Shown here one piece after another: positions 5,803 to 10,877 of a stretch of 10,877 bases of DNA. The notes under the pieces were generated by a model. It had not been told where the DNA came from. It saw only the letters and a list, made by a program, of their open reading frames with translations, and ran no database searches. The number at the start of each line of letters is the position of its first letter. Position 1 is the stretch's first letter. The translations under genes and the position numbers were made by a program. Source of the DNA: Planctomycetales bacterium (GTDB lineage: Bacteria; Planctomycetota; Planctomycetia; Pirellulales; UBA7805); the NCBI GenBank assembly GCA_011772275.1, contig WVZU01000087.1, forward strand, positions 1 to 10,877, in the 5' to 3' direction.

Positions 5803-6006
5803 TGTTCGTGCCGACACAGGTAGAATTTGTTTGACCCCACCCCTCCCTCAGACGCTGAAGCGTTGCCGGTACCCCGGCCCCCCGTACGCGCCGTCACCCA
5901 CCCGGCTCGGCTACGAAACTTGGTGCGCTACCCGCGCAGCGACCGCAACCGATGCTCGACCCCCGGCCAACCGCCCGCTTAGCGTCAATCGTAATAAATA
6001 ATCTGC

Positions 6007-6019
6007 AGGAGTGACTCCT
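6007..6019 (+). promoter_or_regulatory. rpoB ribosome-binding site inside a perfect inverted repeat
   Basis: The Shine-Dalgarno AGGAG (6007-6011) is complementary to CTCCT (6015-6019). The two are separated by TGA, and CTCCT directly abuts the rpoB ATG at 6020. The spacing to the ATG is eight bases, which is normal. If the hairpin forms in mRNA it masks the ribosome-binding site. This Shine-Dalgarno also decides the start: the in-frame GTG at 6011 is part of it. Confidence 0.75.
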
Positions 6020-9000
6020 ATGGCCGCACCGGCACAACGAACGCTTCAACCCCATCAGGTGCGCCGATTTGGCTCGCGCACCGATGATTTTCAAATCCCC
6101 AATCTTACCGATATCCAAACGGCAAGTTACGAAAACTTCCTGCAGTACGACCAGCAGTCCGGAACACGCAAGTGCCAAGGCCTCGAATCGGTGCTGCAGG
6201 AAATCTTTCCCATCGAAAGTTATGACAAAACGCTGCGGTTGGAATACTCGCGTTACGAGCTGGGAAAACCTCGCTACGAGCCGGACGAGTGCCGTCAGCT
6301 GCGGTTGACTTACGGTCGTCCCTTCCGCGTCTGGCTGCGGCTGACCAAAGAACAACCAATCGAGGAAGAAGTCTACCTGGGCGATATGCCCATCATGCTG
6401 GGCGGAGGAGAATTCATTATCAATGGTGCCGAACGGGTCGTCGTCAGCCAACTGCACCGCTCGCCCGGCGTCGACTTCGTCCAGGAAGCCGACTCCAGCG
6501 AACGGATGCTGCACAGCTGCCGGATCATTCCCGAGCGCGGAAGTTGGATCGAAATCAATGTCAGCAAGAAAGACGCGCTGACCGTCCGGATTGACCAAAG
6601 CGGCAAATTTTCGGCCATGACCCTCTTGCGAGCGATGGACCCCAAGTTCAGCCTCAACCGAGACATCATCCGGCATTTTTACAAGACGACCACCGAAAAG
6701 ATCGTCGATGGCCGTAGCGTCAGCAAGATCGAAGGCAAGATTGCCGTCGACGACGTCGTGTATCCGGCTCGAAGCAGTCGAGCCGGGGAGATCCTCGTCG
6801 AATCGGGACACAAGATTACGAAAAGCGTGGCCGAGTCCATATGTGCGTCGGGCGTCAAGTCGGTGATGGTCATGCCCGAACCCAAGTCGCCGCTGATCTT
6901 TAACAGCCTGCAGGAAGATAATACGGCCAGCCACGAAGAGGCCTTGCTGCGCATCTACCAGCGACTCCGCCCCGGCAACCCGCCGCAGCTGGAGAAAGCG
7001 AAAGCCCTGTTTGCCGAAAAATTCTACGATACGAATCGGTATCGTTTGGGGAGTGTGGGCCGGTTTCGCATCAACCGCAAGCTGCACTTGAAGATTTCCG
7101 AGGACGAAATGACCCTGCGGCCGGAAGATCTGGTCGCAGCGATTCGTTACCTGATCCGCCTCGTCTCCGGCGATCCCGAGGTAGAAATTGACGATATTGA
7201 CCACTTGGGCAATCGCCGCTTGCGGACGATTGACGAACTGGCTTGCGACGAATTGCGGAAAGGCTTTCTGAAGTTGCGCCGCACCGTCCAGGAACGGATG
7301 AGCCTCAAGGACATTGAGGACATGACGCCCCGCAGCTTGATCAATCCGAAAAGTATTTCGGCAGCCATCGAATACTTTTTCGGCCGCGGTGAACTGTCGC
7401 AGGTCGTGGACCAGACGAATCCCTTGTCGATGCTGACACACGAACGACGTTTGTCGGCGCTGGGGCCTGGCGGCTTGAATCGGAAGCGGGCTGGATTCGA
7501 GGTGCGTGACGTGCACATTTCCCACTACGGCCGCATCTGCCCGATCGAAACCCCGGAAGGGACCAATATCGGCCTGATTTCCTCACTGGCAATGTACTCC
7601 TCCGTCGACGAATTCGGTTTTCTGGTAACACCCTACCGCACCGTCAGCAAAGGAAAGCTGACCGAGGAGGTCGTGTGGCTGCGGGCAGATCAGGAATCGG
7701 AGGCCTATGTGGCGCCGGCCGACGCGGAAATCGTCGATGGACGCCTGCAGGGCAACAATATCGTCGCTCGTCATCGTGGGGACTTTGAATTAATCCCAGC
7801 TGACGAAGTCGAGTATATCGACGTTGCCCCCAGCCAGATGGTGGGGGTCTCGGCCGGCTTAATTCCGTTTCTGGAGCATGACGACGCCAACCGGGCCTTG
7901 ATGGGTTCGAACATGCAGCGGCAAGCGGTACCGCTGTTGGTTCCGGAACCGCCGATTGTCGCCACAGGACTTGAACGGGATGTGGCGACAAACTCCAGCA
8001 TGGTCATTCGGGCTCGACGCAAAGGCACCGTGACCTATGTCGATGCCAACCGGATCGAAATTGGCACCGACACGTATCCCCTGCGGAAGTTTGTGGGGCT
8101 GAACGAACGAACCTGCCAGAACCAGAGACCGATCGTAAAAATCGGGGACAAAATTGAGAAGAAACAGGTCATCGCCGATGGCGCGGCCACGGTCCAAGGC
8201 GAGCTCGCCTTGGGGCGGAATGTCCTGGCCGGGTTCATGTCTTTCGAAGGATTCAACTTTGAAGACGCGATCATTATCAGCGAAGAACTGGTCAAGGACG
8301 ACGCGTATACGTCGATTCATGTGGAAGAATTTGACATCGAGATCCGCGAAACCAAGCTGGGCCGTGAAGAGTTTACGCGGGATATTCCCAATGTCAGCGA
8401 AAAGGCCTTGCGCAATCTTGACGAAACGGGAATCGTGCGGATCGGCACCTACGTGCGGCCAGGTGACGTTTTGGTCGGCAAAGTTTCGCCGAAGTCCAAA
8501 ACCGAGCTGACACCGGAAGAAAAATTGCTGCACGCGATCTTTGGCCGAGCGGGGGAGGACGTCAAGAACGATTCGCTGGAGGTCCCCTCGGGTGTGGAAG
8601 GTATCGTGATCGATACGCAGAAGTTTTCGCGGCGGATGAGCTTGAGTGATGAGGAGCGCAAAGCGTTCGAAAAAACGCTGAAGGAGGCCGAGGCGTCTGG
8701 TAATGCGCGCATCGCCGAAGTCTTCTCGGAGATGGTTCGCGAGCTGGAGACACTGCTGGGCCGTACCCTGGCCGACGAGGATGGCACCCCCTTGACGCGC
8801 GACCAGGACCCCAAATTCATCGCGGAAATCGCTCCGCGATTCAAGCTCGATTGGCTCAACATCCGCAGCCCGCAACGGCAAACCGAGGTGGAACGGATCC
8901 ATCAGGTTCATTGGCCGTTGATCGAGGAGGCCATCGATGAAAAGGAACGTCAGCTGAACTCCATGAAGCGCGGGGATGAGCTGCGGAGCGGCGTGCTGCA

Positions 9001-9730
9001 GATGGTCAAGGTTTACATTGCCACCAAGCGCCTGATTGCCACCGGTGACAAAATGGCTGGCCGGCACGGGAACAAGGGCGTCATCGCCAAGATCCTGCCG
9101 CAGGAAGATATGCCCTTCCTCAAAGACGGCACGCCGGTCCAGATCCTGCTCAACCCACTCGGTGTGCCCAGCCGTATGAACGTGGGCCAGATCCTGGAAA
9201 CGCACCTCGGCTGGGCCGGTGCCCTGCTGGGCTTCCAAGCCATCACTCCTGTGTTTGACGGAGCCACCGAAGAGATGATTCGCCAAGCGCTGGAAGAAGC
9301 CACTCTGCCCGTCTCCGGAAAGTCGCAGCTGTACGATGGACGCACCGGCGATCCTTTCGAACAGGAGGCGACGGTGGGCTACATCTACATGATGAAGCTG
9401 CACCACCTGGTGGACGACAAGGTTCATGCCCGCAGTACCGGCCCGTATTCCCTGATCACCCAGCAACCGTTGGGTGGCAAGGCCCGTTTCGGCGGACAAC
9501 GCTTTGGCGAAATGGAAGTTTGGGCCTTGGAGGCGTACGGAGCGGCCTACATCCTGCAGGAACTGCTGACCGTCAAGAGCGACGACGTGGAGGGCCGCAC
9601 CAAGATCTACGAATCGATGGTCAAGGGAGAGAACACGCTGGAAGCGGGCACACCCGCCAGCTTTGACGTGCTGACCAACGAAATTCGTGGCCTGGGCTTG
9701 AACATGCAACTGGAAAAACGACGTATCTAA
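6020..9730 (+). CDS. rpoB: DNA-directed RNA polymerase subunit beta
   Basis: RpoB and RpoC together form the RNA polymerase active site. The protein is 1236 residues, shorter than the 1342 of E. coli. The beta lobe contains [14 protein letters not shown] (to about 151). The fork-loop and rifampicin pocket region is at 455-481, followed by [19 protein letters not shown] and [12 protein letters not shown] (508-519). [13 protein letters not shown] (1009-1021) carries the two active-site lysines (Lys1011 and Lys1019, matching E. coli 1065 and 1073). The C-terminal [20 protein letters not shown] begins at 1136 and is followed by [20 protein letters not shown]. In the rifampicin region the key Gln, Asp, His, Arg and Ser contacts are kept, but E. 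coli positions 510, 514, 515 and 518 read E, V, V and T. ATG 6020 is chosen because AGGAG lies eight bases upstream. Confidence 0.99.
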   Translation: MAAPAQRTLQPHQVRRFGSRTDDFQIPNLTDIQTASYENFLQYDQQSGTRKCQGLESVLQEIFPIESYDKTLRLEYSRYELGKPRYEPDECRQLRLTYGRPFRVWLRLTKEQPIEEEVYLGDMPIMLGGGEFIINGAERVVVSQLHRSPGVDFVQEADSSERMLHSCRIIPERGSWIEINVSKKDALTVRIDQSGKFSAMTLLRAMDPKFSLNRDIIRHFYKTTTEKIVDGRSVSKIEGKIAVDDVVYPARSSRAGEILVESGHKITKSVAESICASGVKSVMVMPEPKSPLIFNSLQEDNTASHEEALLRIYQRLRPGNPPQLEKAKALFAEKFYDTNRYRLGSVGRFRINRKLHLKISEDEMTLRPEDLVAAIRYLIRLVSGDPEVEIDDIDHLGNRRLRTIDELACDELRKGFLKLRRTVQERMSLKDIEDMTPRSLINPKSISAAIEYFFGRGELSQVVDQTNPLSMLTHERRLSALGPGGLNRKRAGFEVRDVHISHYGRICPIETPEGTNIGLISSLAMYSSVDEFGFLVTPYRTVSKGKLTEEVVWLRADQESEAYVAPADAEIVDGRLQGNNIVARHRGDFELIPADEVEYIDVAPSQMVGVSAGLIPFLEHDDANRALMGSNMQRQAVPLLVPEPPIVATGLERDVATNSSMVIRARRKGTVTYVDANRIEIGTDTYPLRKFVGLNERTCQNQRPIVKIGDKIEKKQVIADGAATVQGELALGRNVLAGFMSFEGFNFEDAIIISEELVKDDAYTSIHVEEFDIEIRETKLGREEFTRDIPNVSEKALRNLDETGIVRIGTYVRPGDVLVGKVSPKSKTELTPEEKLLHAIFGRAGEDVKNDSLEVPSGVEGIVIDTQKFSRRMSLSDEERKAFEKTLKEAEASGNARIAEVFSEMVRELETLLGRTLADEDGTPLTRDQDPKFIAEIAPRFKLDWLNIRSPQRQTEVERIHQVHWPLIEEAIDEKERQLNSMKRGDELRSGVLQMVKVYIATKRLIATGDKMAGRHGNKGVIAKILPQEDMPFLKDGTPVQILLNPLGVPSRMNVGQILETHLGWAGALLGFQAITPVFDGATEEMIRQALEEATLPVSGKSQLYDGRTGDPFEQEATVGYIYMMKLHHLVDDKVHARSTGPYSLITQQPLGGKARFGGQRFGEMEVWALEAYGAAYILQELLTVKSDDVEGRTKIYESMVKGENTLEAGTPASFDVLTNEIRGLGLNMQLEKRRI

Positions 9731-9769
9731 AAACAGGGCGACTGAGGCTACCTGTCTCGAGCACCGATT

Positions 9770-9793
9770 ATGATCATCAGGAGAACGTCATGA
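9770..9793 (+). other. Seven-codon mini-ORF (MIIRRTS) overlapping the rpoC start
   Basis: ATG at 9770 opens seven codons that end in a TGA at 9791-9793. The TGA overlaps the rpoC ATG (9790-9792) as ATGA. The strong Shine-Dalgarno of rpoC lies inside this mini-ORF. The mini-ORF itself has no obvious ribosome-binding site. It parallels the 7-codon ORF before rplJ but has no sequence similarity to it; chance is possible. Confidence 0.28.
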
Positions 9794-10877
9794 GTATTGG
9801 CGAAGGCTCATACGACCGAATTAACGATTACGCTTCGGTAAAAATCAGCTTGGCGCGTCCGCACGACATACGCAGCTGGTCTTTCGGCGAAGTCAAAAAG
9901 CCGGAAACGATCAATTACCGAACGTACCGCCCCGAAAAAGACGGCCTGTTCTGCGAACGGATTTTCGGGCCGGAAAAGGACTGGGAATGCGCCTGCGGCA
10001 AGTACCGCGGCATGAAATACAAGGGCATGATCTGCGACCGTTGCGGAGTCAAGGTTACGCACAGCCGGGTCCGCCGCAAACGCATGGGCCATATCGAATT
10101 GGCCGCCCCGGTCGTCCACATCTGGTTTTTCAAGGCGATGCCCAGCCGGCTGGGTAACCTGCTGTCCATGAAGACGACCAGCCTGGAAAAAGTCATCTAT
10201 TTCCAGGATTACGTGGTCGTGAACCCCGGCGATACCGCTTTGAAGCCCCAGCAGTTGCTGACCGAGGAAGAGTATCGTAACGCAGTCGAGCAATACGGTG
10301 AGGGATCCTTTGAAGCGGATATGGGCGCCGAAGCGGTCCGCAAATTACTGAACAACCTGGACCTGACAGCCCTTTCGGACAACCTGCGCGTCGAATTGGC
10401 CGAGACCGGTTCGAAACAAAAGGCCAAAGAGCTGATCAATCGCTTGAAAATCGTCGAATCGATCCGGGACAGCGACAACAAGCCGGAGTGGATGGTCCTG
10501 GACGTGATTCCCGTGATCCCCCCCGACCTGCGCCCGCTGGTGCTGCTCGATTCCGGCAACTTCGCCACCAGCGACCTCAATGACCTCTACCGCCGGATCA
10601 TCAACCGCAACAACCGGCTGAAGAAGCTGGTCGACCTCAACGCGCCGGAAGTCATCATTCGTAATGAAAAACGCATGTTGCAACAGTCGGTCGATGCCCT
10701 GTTTGACAACAATCGCTGCAAGCGTCCCGTGCTGGGCAGCAGCAACCGGCCGCTGAAATCGCTGACCGACATGATCAAGGGCAAACAGGGTCGCTTTCGC
10801 GAAAACCTTTTGGGTAAACGCGTCGACTACTCGGCCCGCAGTGTGATCGTGGTCGGCCCGCACCTGAAATTGCATCA
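9790..10877 (+). CDS. rpoC: DNA-directed RNA polymerase subunit beta' (N-terminal part)
   Basis: The frame is open from ATG 9790 to the window edge, giving 362 codons of a protein that is usually 1200-1400 residues. AGGAG at 9779-9783 lies six bases before the ATG. The N-terminus has the typical [27 protein letters not shown] (19-45). The zinc-ribbon cysteines are intact at 67, 69, 82 and 85 (CACG...CDRCG). Clamp and lid segments follow: [15 protein letters not shown], then [11 protein letters not shown], then [17 protein letters not shown]. The visible part ends in [16 protein letters not shown], the strongly conserved stretch before the catalytic domain. The NADFDGD metal site lies beyond the window. 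The gap to rpoB is 59 bases with no terminator, so the two are surely co-transcribed. Confidence 0.99.
   Translation, partial: MSIGEGSYDRINDYASVKISLARPHDIRSWSFGEVKKPETINYRTYRPEKDGLFCERIFGPEKDWECACGKYRGMKYKGMICDRCGVKVTHSRVRRKRMGHIELAAPVVHIWFFKAMPSRLGNLLSMKTTSLEKVIYFQDYVVVNPGDTALKPQQLLTEEEYRNAVEQYGEGSFEADMGAEAVRKLLNNLDLTALSDNLRVELAETGSKQKAKELINRLKIVESIRDSDNKPEWMVLDVIPVIPPDLRPLVLLDSGNFATSDLNDLYRRIINRNNRLKKLVDLNAPEVIIRNEKRMLQQSVDALFDNNRCKRPVLGSSNRPLKSLTDMIKGKQGRFRENLLGKRVDYSARSVIVVGPHLKLH

Noticed and set aside
5992..5997. TAATAA upstream of rpoB as a -10 promoter box
   Set aside because: No acceptable -35 element sits 16-18 bases upstream, and A/T-rich sequence before a start is common.
6011..6019. 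GTG start for rpoB
   Set aside because: Its G is the last base of the AGGAG Shine-Dalgarno that serves ATG 6020.
5894..9709. Long minus-strand ORFs (543 and 616 codons) opposite rpoB
   Set aside because: They mirror the codon bias of rpoB on the other strand, show no recognisable domain, and the + strand encodes an unmistakable RNA polymerase beta subunit.
9733..9755. ACAGG/CCTGT stem in the rpoB-rpoC gap as a terminator
   Set aside because: It has only five base pairs around a 13-base loop and no T-run, and rpoC must be co-transcribed.

Overview
This window is a core-housekeeping stretch of a bacterial chromosome, and every gene reads on the + strand. In order it holds the 3' end of tRNA-Gly(TCC), tRNA-Thr(GGT), tuf, tRNA-Trp(CCA), secE, nusG, rplK, rplA, rplJ, rplL, rpoB and the first third of rpoC. 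This is the conserved bacterial tRNA-tuf-secE-nusG-rplKAJL-rpoBC super-cluster. The protein style points to Planctomycetota, perhaps the Pirellulales. The reasons are an EF-Tu with an aberrant switch I, a NusG with a long acidic N-terminal tail, a three-helix SecE, and an RpoB whose rifampicin region reads [24 protein letters not shown]. That placement rests on remembered family features and was not tested by a search.

Layout. Bases 1-379 carry two tRNAs, a GC-rich hairpin between them, and the tuf leader. tuf fills 380-1579. tRNA-Trp follows within about 20 bases, and then comes a structured 99-base leader before secE. secE and nusG are separated by a 126-base spacer whose repeats run into the start of nusG. 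The four ribosomal stalk and L1-arm genes follow with gaps of 77, 99, 23 and 145 bases. A 266-base spacer with stem-loops separates rplL from rpoB. rpoB and rpoC are 59 bases apart, and rpoC runs off the right edge.

How the genes work together. EF-Tu delivers aminoacyl-tRNA to the ribosome. L11, L1, L10 and L7/L12 form the two ribosomal stalks; L10-L12 and the L11 region recruit the translational GTPases. RpoB and RpoC form the RNA polymerase catalytic core. NusG binds that polymerase and can couple it to the ribosome or Rho. SecE is part of the protein-export channel.

I see no mobile element, CRISPR array, phage gene or defence system, and no wholly new system. What merits a second look is at the level of residues and RNA: the EF-Tu switch I, the NusG tail and its repeat-laden start, the L10 C-terminal repeats, a hairpin that masks the rpoB ribosome-binding site, a possible either/or RNA fold ahead of secE, and 7-codon mini-ORFs overlapping the starts of rplJ and rpoC.
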